From assembly GCF_003688555.1 (NCBI RefSeq), contig NZ_REFR01000011.1, positions 558,001 to 622,000 of the forward strand: a stretch of DNA of 64,000 bases. The letters run 5' to 3'. The position numbers and the translations under genes were made by a program. Shown piece by piece: positions 1-8,358 of the stretch. The stretch is from Eilatimonas milleporae (GTDB taxonomy: Bacteria > Pseudomonadota > Alphaproteobacteria > Sphingomonadales > Kordiimonadaceae). The stretch's first letter is position 1; each line of letters starts with the position of its first letter. The notes beneath the pieces are model-generated. The model worked only from the letters and a program-made list of their open reading frames with translations. It did not search any database and was not told the origin of the DNA.

Positions 1-752
1 AACGGTCGCTCGGGGTCCGGCTTTTGAAACGCTCGACCCGCTCCATCGCCCTGACGGACGAGGGACAGGCCCTGTACCGGCAGGCAAGCGGGGCGCTGGA
101 CATGCTGGCCCAGACCGTGGACGACTTACGCAATGCAACCGGTGCGCTGCGGGGGCTTATCCGGATGACGGCCCCCGCCGACTTCCCGACGGACCTGCTG
201 GCAAAGGCGGTGAGCCAATTCAGCCGGCATCATCCTGACGTGCGGTTCCAGATCGTGCTGAGCAGTGAGACACGCGATCTCGTCCGTGACAATGTGGATA
301 TCGCCCTCCGGGTTGGTGTGAACGCCGCCATGGATTCCGTCGAAAGGCGTCTGCTCGATGTCGAATGGGGCTTCTTCGCCAGCAGTGACTGGATCGCCCG
401 CCACGGGCGTCCGAGGACAGTCCGGGACATTCCCTGCTTCATCTCGCCACTGCCCGCATTGCGGCGCTATCTGGAACGCACCGTGCTGGCGGGCACGCCA
501 CTGCCCCAGGCCGGAATGGAAGTCGACAACCACCTTCTGGCGCGTGACCTGATGCTGTGCGGCTTTGGCGTCGCGCTTCTGCCCGAGGGGATGTGCCGGG
601 GGGCCGTGGACGCCGGCAATGCGCACGCGCTTCTTGCCGGTGAGACGCCCGGCCGGACCCGCGTCAACCTGCTGTTTCCCTCGCGGGCGGATATGCTGCC
701 GCGCGTCAGGGCGTTCGCGGATCACCTGTCTGCGGCGTTGGGCGGGGCCTGA
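1..752 (+). CDS. LysR family transcriptional regulator, 5' end outside window
   Basis: The frame is already open at position 3 and continues to the stop at 750-752, so the start codon and most of the helix-turn-helix lie before the window. The first visible residues, RLLKRSTRSIALTDEG, are the typical end of a LysR winged helix ('F.R..R.v.LT.aG'). The rest is a LysR-type effector domain of normal length, with GLIRMTAPADF at its start and a C-terminal stretch around LMLCGFGVALLPEG. The TTG at position 24 is not the real start because the preceding in-frame residues (RSLGVRLL) also fit the family. LysR proteins are cytoplasmic DNA-binding activators or repressors. The target is unknown; the downstream aminotransferase is co-directional but 400 bp away. 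Confidence 0.85.
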   Translation, partial: RSLGVRLLKRSTRSIALTDEGQALYRQASGALDMLAQTVDDLRNATGALRGLIRMTAPADFPTDLLAKAVSQFSRHHPDVRFQIVLSSETRDLVRDNVDIALRVGVNAAMDSVERRLLDVEWGFFASSDWIARHGRPRTVRDIPCFISPLPALRRYLERTVLAGTPLPQAGMEVDNHLLARDLMLCGFGVALLPEGMCRGAVDAGNAHALLAGETPGRTRVNLLFPSRADMLPRVRAFADHLSAALGGA

Positions 753-1022
753 AACAGGCAACGCGTTCGCACGGCAGGACCGGTTGCACGATCACGCCTT
801 AAACTGAGACTGTACCCCCTGACACGATAGTCGGCTTTGCCCCGGCGGCATGTCCGCTGTCAGTGACGCCGGGGTCGGCGGTTCCGGCTTGTGGCAGCCT
901 GTCGCGTTCACATTGGTTTCACGGCGCCGCTGTCCCATGCATCCGTATCCGTTCCCGTTCCCGTCGCGCCGGGCAAGGGCCGTTCGAAATGTATCCATGC
1001 ATGATTCCATTTATTGTTCAAT

Positions 1023-1056
1023 AAATCGAAATTCATACTTCAAGTATATTCGATTT
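1023..1056. promoter_or_regulatory. Nested inverted repeat upstream of the aminotransferase
   Basis: The A+T-rich stretch between the LysR gene and the aminotransferase contains AAATCGAA (1023-1030) matched by TTCGATTT (1049-1056), with ATACTT/AAGTAT (1035-1040 and 1042-1047) nested inside. It could be an operator or a hairpin. It lies about 110 bp before the likely start at 1169. The rest of the 753-1168 gap shows no gene. Confidence 0.4.
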
Positions 1057-1168
1057 TCAAAAATAAAGGCGACGGATATCGTCATGATCCCGGTCGGCAG
1101 TGCCGTGTTGTTGCGCATTGTATGATCGTCCGGGCATTGAAAATCGGGCAAGGGCATTTGTCATCGGC

Positions 1169-2335
1169 ATGAACGTATCCGGCGTATGTAAAGACTTTCG
1201 CGAGGGCTGCGCCGACTTTGGCGACCATACATTCATGAACTTCGCCGGACTTGCGCCTATGCCGCTGTCAGCCGTCGAGGCGGCCACTCGAGCCGCCAGG
1301 GCGAAAGCCATGCCCCATGCCTTTGAGCCGGGCGCATTCTTTAACGGCGTACGGACTGTCAGGTGTCACCTGGCAGGGCTGATCGGCGCCGATCCGCAGG
1401 ATATCGCGGTCACAACCGGGGCAGGCGCCGGCACCGCCCAGGTCGCCTCAAGCCTGGACTTCAAGCCGGGTGATGAAATCGTTCTCGTCGCGCAGGACTT
1501 CCCGTCGCACGACGCCACGTGGAGACCTGTTGCCGACCGATACGGCGCCTCCTTGAAGATCGCGGATTTCGACACACCGGAGCAAATCCCGGAAAGGCTT
1601 TGTGAGCTGATCACGCCCGCCACGCGGCTTGTATCGGTGAGCCATGTCCGTTTTGACGATGGATCAAGACTGGATGTTGCGCCGGTCGCGTCCGCATGCA
1701 GCCGGAATGGAGCCCTTTTGCTCCTCGATGTCAGCCAGTCCGTTGGCATCGTGCCATTGGATGTGGCGGACCTCGACGCCGATTTTCTCGTCGGGGTCGG
1801 GTACAAATACCTCATGGGGCCCTGGGGCACGGGCTTTTTATGGATATCGCCGGAAGTGTCCGGAGACCTCCGCCCCGCGCCGTGGAACTGGGTCGCGCAG
1901 AACGTAAACAGTTTCTCCGATCTCAGCTACGTGACGCCGAGGCCTGCGAGGGGCGCAGCGCGGTTCGACGCGGCACAGACGGTCGGGCCCTTCAACATCA
2001 ATCTGGCCGCCTGGGAGGCGTCGTTATGCTTCCTGGAGCGTTTCCCGCAGGGCATGGCACTGGATCATACGCAAAACCTGATCGACCGGCTTTTGGAGGC
2101 CCTGCCGCCGCGGTGCCGGCGGTTAACGCCAACAGACAGAACAGCGCGTGGCGCCGCCGGGTGTTTCGCGGCAGAGAGCAGCGATGCCACCGCCGATCTG
2201 TACACATTCCTGATCAGGAAGAAGTTTTCAATCAGCGCCCGCAATGGGCGTATTCGCATCGCGCCGCATCTGCTGAACCGTGAGGCCGAAATCGATCGCC
2301 TGATCAAGGCGTTGCGGCAGTGGGCGTCGTTATGA
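1169..2335 (+). CDS. Class V aminotransferase (PLP-dependent)
   Basis: A 388-aa fold-type I PLP enzyme of the class V family, which includes cysteine desulfurase/isopenicillin epimerase-like proteins. The PLP-binding lysine is in GYKYLMGPWGTGF (Lys213 of the short form). The cofactor Asp and following Gln are in LLLLDVSQ (Asp187, Gln190), and His159 in VSVSHV is the usual ring-stacking position. TTGAGAGTAQV near residue 83 fits the phosphate-binding turn. The ATG at 1169 gives a normal N-terminus (family MNFAGLAPMP motif near residue 23). An ATG-like start at 1100 would add 23 residues without family similarity. A RidA-family gene follows after 21 bp, probably in the same operon. Such pairs occur where the enzyme releases reactive enamine/imine intermediates. 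Substrate cannot be told from sequence; no cysteine-desulfurase loop motif was recognised. Confidence 0.85.
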   Translation: MNVSGVCKDFREGCADFGDHTFMNFAGLAPMPLSAVEAATRAARAKAMPHAFEPGAFFNGVRTVRCHLAGLIGADPQDIAVTTGAGAGTAQVASSLDFKPGDEIVLVAQDFPSHDATWRPVADRYGASLKIADFDTPEQIPERLCELITPATRLVSVSHVRFDDGSRLDVAPVASACSRNGALLLLDVSQSVGIVPLDVADLDADFLVGVGYKYLMGPWGTGFLWISPEVSGDLRPAPWNWVAQNVNSFSDLSYVTPRPARGAARFDAAQTVGPFNINLAAWEASLCFLERFPQGMALDHTQNLIDRLLEALPPRCRRLTPTDRTARGAAGCFAAESSDATADLYTFLIRKKFSISARNGRIRIAPHLLNREAEIDRLIKALRQWASL

Positions 2336-2356
2336 GACAAGGCGGAGACCTCTGAA

Positions 2357-2830
2357 ATGAACACGACGGAACAACGCATTTCCGAACTGGGTTTCATCCT
2401 GCCGGCAGCGCCGCCGATCGCGGCGGGGTACCAGCCGCAATTCGCGCCCTATACACGCGCCGGAAACAGCATCTACGTTTCCGGGCGTCTGGCGAAGCAG
2501 GGCGACGACATACTCTCAGGCAAGGTTGGCGAGGATATTTCGCTGGAGGCCGCCGCCTCGGCGGCGGAAGGTGTCGCCCTGGAAATTGTCGCGATCCTCA
2601 AACAGGCCACCGACGGCGACCTTGACCGCATTTCCCGAATTTCGCGAATGTTCGTCATGGTGCGGGGGGCGGAAGATTTCGATGCGCCGCACATGGTGGC
2701 GGACCGGGCCTCGCAAACCTTTGCGGACATTTTCGGGGCAAGGGGCGTGCACGCCAGAAGCGCCATGTCGGCCCTGAACCTTCCCTTCGGCTGCTGTGTC
2801 GAGATCGATCTGGTTGCTGAAATGATCTGA
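2357..2830 (+). CDS. RidA/YjgF family protein
   Basis: 157 aa with the Rid-family layout: 'YVSGRLAKQ' in the N-terminal half, a central helix-rich segment (LEAAASAAEGVALEIVAIL), and a C-terminal 'ARSAMSALNLPFGCCVEI' strand region. Rid proteins are small cytoplasmic trimers; RidA itself hydrolyses enamines and imines made by PLP enzymes. The catalytic Arg of true RidA (R105 in the E. coli numbering) is plausibly the Arg in HARSAM. This length (about 155 aa) and the loop around RGAEDFDAPH match the longer 'YjgF_endoribonc' subgroup rather than canonical 128-aa RidA. A good ribosome site (AAGGCGGAG, about 2339-2347) precedes the ATG. Placement 21 bp after the aminotransferase supports a shared transcript and a role in clearing its by-products. 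Confidence 0.88.
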   Translation: MNTTEQRISELGFILPAAPPIAAGYQPQFAPYTRAGNSIYVSGRLAKQGDDILSGKVGEDISLEAAASAAEGVALEIVAILKQATDGDLDRISRISRMFVMVRGAEDFDAPHMVADRASQTFADIFGARGVHARSAMSALNLPFGCCVEIDLVAEMI

Positions 2831-2876
2831 TCCAAATCGCCTTTGTCAGCGCCGGCCATTTTATCGACAGGTCGTC

Positions 2877-3479
2877 TTAATCCTGCCCGTAGAACGCGCC
2901 GATCATGCCGGCGGCATCCCGCAGGGCCCGGTCCGTGTCATCCGCCGGGCGTTCCAGGATGATCCCTTCCGTCAGGGCGGCCGAAAACGAGATGAAAGCG
3001 ACCTGCCGGAAGACCATGGGCAGCGCGACACCGGGCGCGATGCGTCCCGCGTCGCGCAGCCGGACCAGCCGTTCCATGAAGTTGGCGTCGGTGGCATAGG
3101 TCAGCGACCGCAACGCCCTGTCCCGGAACGTCCTGTCCACGGTTATTTTCGAGATGATGATGCGGATGAGCGCCTGGTCCGCCATGTCCGCCCGATAGCG
3201 GAGGCGCAGATATTCCAGCGTTTCCGCCTCCAGACTGTCCTGGGCCGGATAGTCGAGCGCGCCTTCCTGCTTTCGCACGATCATTTCATCGAGGATGGTC
3301 AGGAGCAGGCCCTCCTTGCCGCCGAAATAGCGGTTGATCAGGGAGACGTTGGCCCCGGCGGCCTCGGCGATTTCCTTTACGGATGCCCCGTCGAAACCGT
3401 GATGCGACCAGACCGCGACGGCGGCGGCCTTCAGGCGTGCCTCGGTCGCGGAGCGATCTCGCTCGTTCACTGTCACCAT
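2877..3479 (-). CDS. TetR/AcrR family transcriptional regulator
   Basis: 200-aa one-component repressor. The N-terminal HTH is clear (TEARLKAAAVAVWSHHGFDGASVKEIAEAAGANVSLINRYFGGKEGLLL, quoted here only as a region around residues 10-60; key core GANVSLINRYFGGKEG). The C-terminal ligand domain is helical and diverged. I place the start at 3479 because GGAGGA lies just upstream; an ATG at 3494 reads through that ribosome site and is less likely. Two similar 20-bp palindromes lie in the divergent gap (3493-3512 and 3534-3553), so the protein probably represses itself and the rightward operon 3564-4515. The ligand is unknown. Confidence 0.88.
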   Translation of the reverse strand: MVTVNERDRSATEARLKAAAVAVWSHHGFDGASVKEIAEAAGANVSLINRYFGGKEGLLLTILDEMIVRKQEGALDYPAQDSLEAETLEYLRLRYRADMADQALIRIIISKITVDRTFRDRALRSLTYATDANFMERLVRLRDAGRIAPGVALPMVFRQVAFISFSAALTEGIILERPADDTDRALRDAAGMIGAFYGQD

Positions 3480-3492
3480 GGCGTGCTCCTCC

Positions 3493-3512
3493 ATGTAAAT
3501 AATCGTTTACAT
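3493..3512. promoter_or_regulatory. TetR operator, proximal copy
   Basis: ATGTAAATAATCGTTTACAT: 7-bp perfect arms (ATGTAAA/TTTACAT) around a 6-bp centre, directly upstream of the TetR ribosome site. A close copy lies 41 bp away. Confidence 0.65.
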
Positions 3513-3533
3513 TTATGTGCCGTCGGGCTATCC

Positions 3534-3553
3534 ATATAAATGATCGTTTACAT
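3534..3553. promoter_or_regulatory. TetR operator, distal copy
   Basis: ATATAAATGATCGTTTACAT shares the right half and centre with the site at 3493. It lies directly before the ribosome site of the rightward gene at 3564, so one regulator could control both divergent transcripts. Confidence 0.6.
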
Positions 3554-3563
3554 GGAGTCCTTC

Positions 3564-3770
3564 ATGGTCAAGCCCAAAGCGTATTTTTTCCCACCGGACT
3601 GTCCGCTGCCCGGTGTCATGGCGCATACCCCGGACAGCGCCGCGTTCTTGCGTATACGGACGGAACCGGATGGACCCGTCCCTGCCGGTGCGGCGCGGTT
3701 TATGCCACGAGGCCCCGCGACCCTTGCGGCCAATGGGCCGGAACGGGCCGCAAAGGCAGGTGATGCATGA
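3564..3770 (+). CDS. Small hypothetical protein, first gene of the TetR-controlled operon
   Basis: 68 aa, not recognised. Support for a real gene: a GGAG ribosome site 7 bp before the ATG at 3564, location directly after a TetR operator, and a stop that overlaps the start of the next gene (ATGA at 3767-3770), which suggests translational coupling. The protein starts MVKPKAYFFPPD and becomes Pro/Ala/Arg-rich; no membrane segment or motif is seen. It may be a short leader protein for the coupled membrane genes, or the remnant of a longer gene. Confidence 0.45.
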   Translation: MVKPKAYFFPPDCPLPGVMAHTPDSAAFLRIRTEPDGPVPAGAARFMPRGPATLAANGPERAAKAGDA

Positions 3771-4099
3771 CCGGCCGCAACACTCCGCGCCTGTCCTGGT
3801 TCGATGATATCGGCCGCCTGCGGCTCGCCGGATATCTTGAGGGCACCACGCTGGTCACCCTTCTTTTCGTGGCGGTTCCGTTCAAGCATCTGGCCGGTTA
3901 CGGCGGGCTTGTCAGTGTCGTCGGGCCGATCCATGGCGGCTCCTTCGTGCTGTATTTCGTCTGTGCCGTATCGGTCGTGTTCGCGCGCAGTTTCAGATGG
4001 CCCGAGACAGCGCGGATCGTCATCGCCGCGCTGCTGCCGTTCGGGACGTTCGTCAATGACCGGTTTCTCGCGCGCAAGCACAGGGAGTTGTCGGCATGA
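3767..4099 (+). CDS. DUF3817 family membrane protein
   Basis: 110 aa with about three membrane helices. The DUF3817 pattern is visible: RLAGYLEGTTLVTLLFVAVP, then GPIHGGSFVLYF, then a C-terminal LLPFGTFVNDRFL. This family of small inner-membrane proteins has no defined biochemical role. It overlaps both neighbours by 4 bp (3767-3770 and 4096-4099), so the three genes are one operon, probably repressed by the divergent TetR protein. Confidence 0.85.
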   Translation: MTGRNTPRLSWFDDIGRLRLAGYLEGTTLVTLLFVAVPFKHLAGYGGLVSVVGPIHGGSFVLYFVCAVSVVFARSFRWPETARIVIAALLPFGTFVNDRFLARKHRELSA

Positions 4100-4515
4100 T
4101 CTATGACTTTGTGAAGATCGCGCACATCGCGTCCATGGTTCTGTGGATGGGGTTGGCTTTCACCGTGCCGATGGTCGCTCTCGCGCTGGCCCGGCAGGCC
4201 GACGGCGGCCACCAGACCGCCATTGCCGCCCTGCGGCAGGCCCATCTTCGGCTTGGCGGGCCCGGCATTGTCGCGACATGGGTCTTCGGTCTTGCGCTGC
4301 TGAGCCTCGGGGGCTGGTTCAACGCGCCCTGGATGCCGACCAAGATTATCTTTGTCGTCTTTCTGTCCGGGCTGCACGGTGCGCTGTCCGGGCACCTGAA
4401 GAAGATCGCGTGGGCCGGTGACGGGGTTCCGGCGCGGTTTTTCAAAATCCTCCTCCTCCTCCATGCCGCCGGGCTGGCGGCGGTGCTGGCCCTGGTGGTG
4501 CTGAAACCTTTCTAG
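4096..4515 (+). CDS. HemJ-like (UPF0093/CopD-type) integral membrane protein
   Basis: 139 aa, four predicted membrane helices. It resembles the HemJ family, a membrane protoporphyrinogen IX oxidase, over its length: FVKIAHIASMVLWMGLAF at the N-terminus with the helix-1 His, IVATWVFGLALL, TKIIFVVFLSGLHG (conserved Lys and His), and a C-terminus FFKILLLL...VVLKPF very like HemJ. In HemJ the conserved His and Lys in these helices are needed for heme binding and activity. Because it is a TetR-controlled copy next to DUF3817 and not beside heme-synthesis genes, it may be a paralogue with another redox role. Confidence 0.65.
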   Translation: MIYDFVKIAHIASMVLWMGLAFTVPMVALALARQADGGHQTAIAALRQAHLRLGGPGIVATWVFGLALLSLGGWFNAPWMPTKIIFVVFLSGLHGALSGHLKKIAWAGDGVPARFFKILLLLHAAGLAAVLALVVLKPF

Positions 4516-4946
4516 GGCGCCAAAAGCGTTTCCCGCCGACAAGGGGGGTATGAGAGGTCGCGGTACACCGCGATAAACCCTCCGCCAAACCTGCCCTTTC
4601 GCGGTTCAGAGGGCGTGGCTGCGCAGCGCCGTTTTGGTTTGCGGGCGGGCCCGGCCCGTTCCGGCCCGGCGGTCATGCCTGTGTGACCATGCAAGGGAGC
4701 AGGCAGGCATGACCGCCGTCCGGATCGTGCATGAAAGACGGCTGCCGTCCCTGCTGCCACCCCTGCTATCGGGCCGGTTTGCCGGGCAGTGGATCGAAAA
4801 AGCCGTCGCCCTGTGTCAAACTCGGTTGCGTGCCCGGTTTTACAGGTACAGCCGGCGACACAGCGGTAAAGCGCCGTCGCCCGCCGTCTGAGCGGCGCTG
4901 AACAGGTCATGCCGGACGATCCGCCCTGTCTTGCCAACTGTCATTC
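4516..4946. other. Intergenic region, no gene seen
   Basis: Convergent gap between the HemJ-like gene and rsgA. I see no convincing coding frame, RNA gene or strong terminator; short open frames here have no ribosome site and look like G+C artefacts. Confidence 0.5.
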
Positions 4947-6047
4947 TTACCAGCCGTCAGTGCCCCAACCCTTTGCGGTTTTCTGCTTTTTGATCCGGCG
5001 GACCATTTTGCCAAACGCCTTGTCCTTGCTCCTGCGCTCAGCCAGGCTTGCCGAGTTGAAGGCGTCTTCCGCCTTGAGCTTGCGCCACCTGTCCAGCCGC
5101 CGCGCATCGATATCACCGCATTCTATCGCCGCCAGCACGGCGCATCCCGGTTCCGTCCGGTGCCGGCAATCGTTGAACCGGCACCGGGCCGAAAGGGCGT
5201 GAAGGTCCGCGAACACGTCATCGATGCCGGCCGCCGCGTCGGTCAGTTGCAGTTCGCGCATCCCCGGTGTGTCCAGCACCAGACAGCCCCCCGGTACCCT
5301 GTGCAGTTGCCGCCGCGTCGTCGTATGGCGGCCTTTGGCATCGTCTTCGCGGATGGACCGTGTTTCGATGAAATCGGTTCCGGCCAGGGCGTTGGTCAGT
5401 GTCGATTTTCCCACACCGGATGAGCCGAGAAACGCAACCGTTTTGCCCGGCCCGCACCAGTCGGCCAGTTTTACCCCCGGCTCATCGCCCGTTGCGTCAA
5501 GGGTGACGACGGGGACCAGATCGGAAATGGCGGCCGCCTTGGCGGCATAGGCGGCCACGTCGGCGGTCAGGTCGGTTTTTGTCAACACGATAACGGGTGT
5601 GATGTTCGCCTCGAACGCCAGGGCGATGTACCGTTCCAGACGGGCGACGTTGAAGTCCTGATTGCAGGATGACACGATAAACACCGTATCGATATTGGCG
5701 GCGATCAACTGTATCCGCCGATCCGTTCCCGGAGCGCGGCGCTGTATCAGGCTTTTTCGTTCCAAAACCCGGCTTGAACGGGCATGCGCGCGGTCCAGCA
5801 ACACCCAATCGCCAACCGTTGCCCCCTGTAGGGGCGGGATCGTCTCGTCGATGCCGTCGCCGATGACGCGCAGCGTGCCGCGATGCACCTCGACAATGCG
5901 GACAGGCGGGGTCGCGAGCCGTTCGTCAACGCCGGTCTGTCCCGCGAAACAAGGCTGCCAGCCAAGCGCTGTGAGTGGGCAGGGTTTTCGGTCTGATCCG
6001 CCCTGTTTCAAGGTGGACGGCAGGAATGTGGAATAGTCCCGTGTCAT
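4947..6047 (-). CDS. rsgA: Ribosome small subunit-dependent GTPase A
   Basis: 366-aa circularly permuted GTPase that checks late 30S ribosome assembly. Order of parts: N-terminal OB-fold (about residues 45-105), permuted G domain with G4 TKTD (156-159), then G1 GSSGVGKST (208-216), then G3 DTPG (259-262), and a C-terminal zinc-binding segment with Cys289, Cys294, His296 and Cys302 (ARCRFNDCRHRTEPGC). The order G4-G1-G3 is the hallmark of the YlqF/RsgA class. The C-terminal tail is Lys/Arg-rich, as in homologues that bind 16S rRNA. Length and motifs are complete. Confidence 0.95.
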   Translation of the reverse strand: MTRDYSTFLPSTLKQGGSDRKPCPLTALGWQPCFAGQTGVDERLATPPVRIVEVHRGTLRVIGDGIDETIPPLQGATVGDWVLLDRAHARSSRVLERKSLIQRRAPGTDRRIQLIAANIDTVFIVSSCNQDFNVARLERYIALAFEANITPVIVLTKTDLTADVAAYAAKAAAISDLVPVVTLDATGDEPGVKLADWCGPGKTVAFLGSSGVGKSTLTNALAGTDFIETRSIREDDAKGRHTTTRRQLHRVPGGCLVLDTPGMRELQLTDAAAGIDDVFADLHALSARCRFNDCRHRTEPGCAVLAAIECGDIDARRLDRWRKLKAEDAFNSASLAERRSKDKAFGKMVRRIKKQKTAKGWGTDGW

Positions 6048-6327
6048 TTTGGGCTACTTTCATGTCACGGCCGCGAGCCGGGCTCGGGCGCGAAGGGTCG
6101 GTGTCTTTACAGGAATGCAAACCAACGGGTCCGCCAAAGAGGTCTTGGCAGCGTATTTTCACCGTTGAATTGACACTGGGAGGGCTGTTGCCTCCCCACC
6201 TTACCGGGACATGAAATCTCCACTTTAGATATATTCGATATAGAGAGCTTTCAGGCGTCTTTCAAGCGGCTGGAGCGCCGCCGGGACCGCAGAGCGATCC
6301 TGCCCCGCCGGTGCCGCGCGGCACACG

Positions 6328-6382
6328 GGGTGCTCCCAGGGTGCTCTCAGGGTGCCTTCGGGGTGCCCACAGGGTGCTTTCA
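6328..6382. repeat. 11-bp tandem repeat, five units
   Basis: Five units of GGGTGCyyyCA type (6328, 6339, 6350, 6361, 6372) end 9 bp before the stop of the TetR gene. The period is close to one DNA turn. The rest of the 6048-6391 gap holds no gene that I can support. Confidence 0.8.
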
Positions 6383-6391
6383 GGACGTTCT

Positions 6392-6970
6392 TCAGGCCCG
6401 CAGTCCGTCAAGCAGAAGGTCAAGGACGGCATTCAGCGCTTCGTCGCCGGGCGTTCGCAGCCATTCATAGGCGTGGGCCGGGTGGTGAAAGCGGACGGTG
6501 GCGTCGAAAAGGGCCGCCGCCGTCCGGTCGGGATCGACGGCGCGAAACTCCCCCTCGGCGACGCCGCCTTCGACAATGCCGGCAAGCTGGCCCACCAGGG
6601 CGGCGACATGTTCCGAGACCACATCCCGTGTTTCTTCCGCCAGAATGGCATACCCGGCAAACAGTTCCGGATCGTCAAGGACCTTGGAGCGTTTGGCTGC
6701 CGCCAGTGCTGAAAGCCAGGCGTGCAGGCGCTCCGTGGCGGTGCCGTCCCGCTCCGCGATCGCGGCCAGCGGCCCGGTGATCCGGGCCAGCCAGCGTCTG
6801 GCGACCGCCTCGCGCAGGGCCTCTTTCGAGGGAAAGTGCCGGTAGACCGCACCGTGGCTGACGCCGAGCGCCCGCGCCACATCGACAACGGTTGTCTTGC
6901 GCGGCCCGAAACGGCGGAGCGTCAACTCCGCCGCGTCGAGAATGGATTCCGCTGTCAGAGGGTCGTTCAA
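6392..6970 (-). CDS. TetR/AcrR family transcriptional regulator
   Basis: 192 aa. N-terminal TetR HTH about residues 8-55 (TTVVDVARALGVSHGAVYRHFPSKEALREAV, core GVSHGAVYRHFPSKEAL) followed by a helical ligand domain ending in HAYEWLRTPGDEALNAVLDL, as in the TetR_C_11-type group. Its start overlaps the stop of the aldo/keto reductase (6967-6970), so it is the second gene of that operon and is probably autoregulated through the perfect inverted repeat at 8053-8090. Confidence 0.9.
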   Translation of the reverse strand: MNDPLTAESILDAAELTLRRFGPRKTTVVDVARALGVSHGAVYRHFPSKEALREAVARRWLARITGPLAAIAERDGTATERLHAWLSALAAAKRSKVLDDPELFAGYAILAEETRDVVSEHVAALVGQLAGIVEGGVAEGEFRAVDPDRTAAALFDATVRFHHPAHAYEWLRTPGDEALNAVLDLLLDGLRA

Positions 6971-8016
6971 GGGGTACCTCCCGCCGTGTGTTCCGAGTCA
7001 AGCATCGCCATCTGTCCTTCGCCGTAGCGGTCGCCCGCCGCGGCCCCTTTCGGCACCGCGCGTTCAATCGCCGCAATGTCCTGCGGGTCCAGCACCAGCC
7101 TGACCCCGCCGAGCGCTTCGTCAAGGCGGGCCCGCGTGCGGGCGCCGATGAGGGGCAGAATATCCTCACCCCGCGCCAGCACCCAGGCAATCGCCAGTTG
7201 GGCAACACTCACCCCCTTGTCGTCGGCGATTTTACGCAGGGCGTCAACCAGGCTGAGGTTATGGGCAAGATTTTCACCCTCGAACCGGGGTAGGTGACTG
7301 CGGAAATCGGCTGCGCCTGTCTTCGCAGCGTTTCCTGTATCTGGCCCTGTATCTGGCCGCCAGCGGCCGGACAGCAAACCGCGCGACAGCACGCCGTAGG
7401 CATTGACGGCCACGCCGAGCTCGCGGGCGGCGGGCAGAATGGCGTCTTCGATACCGCGCGACAGCAGCGAGTATTCAATTTGCAGGCTGGCGACAGGCCG
7501 TTCGGCCACGGCCTGCTTCAGGGTGGCGGCCCCCACCTCGGACAGGCCGATGTGGCGGACATGGCCGCTGTCGAGCATGTCACCGATGGCGCCGACCGTT
7601 TCCTCGATGGGGACGGTCGGGTCCAGGCGGGCCGGCTGATACAGATCGACATAGTCGGTGCCCAGACGCCTGAGCGTCATGGCGAGGAAATTTTTGGTGC
7701 TGGCCGGCCGGGTGTCGACACCGACAAATCCGCCGGAGGCATCGCGCAGCGCGCCGAATTTGACGGCGATGAAAACATCCTCGCGCGGCACGGTGCGCAG
7801 GATTTCCGCCAGCAGCAGTTCATTGTGCCCGGACCCGTAAAAGTCACCGGTGTCGAGAAAGGTAACGCCCGCATCGATGGCCCGCCGGATGGTGTGCAGG
7901 CTTTCCGTCCTGTCGGCGGTGCCGTAAAAATCGGACATGCCCATGAGGCCGAGGCCGAGAGCCGGAACGGCGGGGCCGCCACGGCCCAGGTTTCGGGTTG
8001 GGAAAGAGGTGGTCAT
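6967..8016 (-). CDS. Aldo/keto reductase
   Basis: 349-aa cytosolic NAD(P)H-dependent oxidoreductase with a TIM-barrel fold. Start ATG at 8016 follows GGAGA; the frame is open upstream but lacks a better site. It begins RNLGRGGPAVPALGLGLMGM, with the AKR tetrad Asp55 and Tyr60 in FLDTGDFYGSGHNE and Lys86 in VAVKFGA-like VFIAVKFGAL. The C-terminal NADP-binding part includes VLARGEDILPLIGARTRARL. It resembles the AKR13/YajO-like group that reduces aldehydes and ketones. Transcribed with the downstream TetR gene. Confidence 0.92.
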   Translation of the reverse strand: MTTSFPTRNLGRGGPAVPALGLGLMGMSDFYGTADRTESLHTIRRAIDAGVTFLDTGDFYGSGHNELLLAEILRTVPREDVFIAVKFGALRDASGGFVGVDTRPASTKNFLAMTLRRLGTDYVDLYQPARLDPTVPIEETVGAIGDMLDSGHVRHIGLSEVGAATLKQAVAERPVASLQIEYSLLSRGIEDAILPAARELGVAVNAYGVLSRGLLSGRWRPDTGPDTGNAAKTGAADFRSHLPRFEGENLAHNLSLVDALRKIADDKGVSVAQLAIAWVLARGEDILPLIGARTRARLDEALGGVRLVLDPQDIAAIERAVPKGAAAGDRYGEGQMAMLDSEHTAGGTP

Positions 8017-8052
8017 GATGTGTCTCCTGTGTGTATGGAGCCATTCATATGA

Positions 8053-8090
8053 AATTAAAGTAACAGATTTCAATATCTGTTACTTTAATT
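8053..8090. promoter_or_regulatory. Perfect 16-bp inverted repeat, probable TetR operator
   Basis: AATTAAAGTAACAGAT (8053-8068) is exactly repeated in reverse complement at 8075-8090, with a 6-bp spacer. It lies 37 bp before the aldo/keto reductase start in an A+T-rich patch, the usual place for an operator over the promoter. The 268 bp to the left end of the next gene hold no gene. Confidence 0.75.
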
Positions 8091-8358
8091 TTTTATTCAT
8101 GCGCCTGTGTCCGCCATTTTCGTGCACCGTGGCACGGGGCAGGGACGGTGCGAAACGCGGTGTGCACCGGATGATCAAAGCCGGGCCCCTGTCTGTTGCG
8201 GCCGGTACGTCATGCGATTCAGTCTAAAAATGGAGATACCTGTATGGGCCGTGCGTGATGTTACAGGCCCGTGAAGCAGCGGGACGGAGCCGGGCGCGCC
8301 GGCCTGAACGGTGTGACAGCCACCTTGGCGCCGCCGGTATGGTGGGCGCGCCGGCGGC

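Noticed and set aside
4634-4891. 85-aa plus-strand frame between the HemJ-like gene and rsgA
   Set aside because: Arg/Pro-rich, no ribosome site, no motif; looks like a composition artefact.
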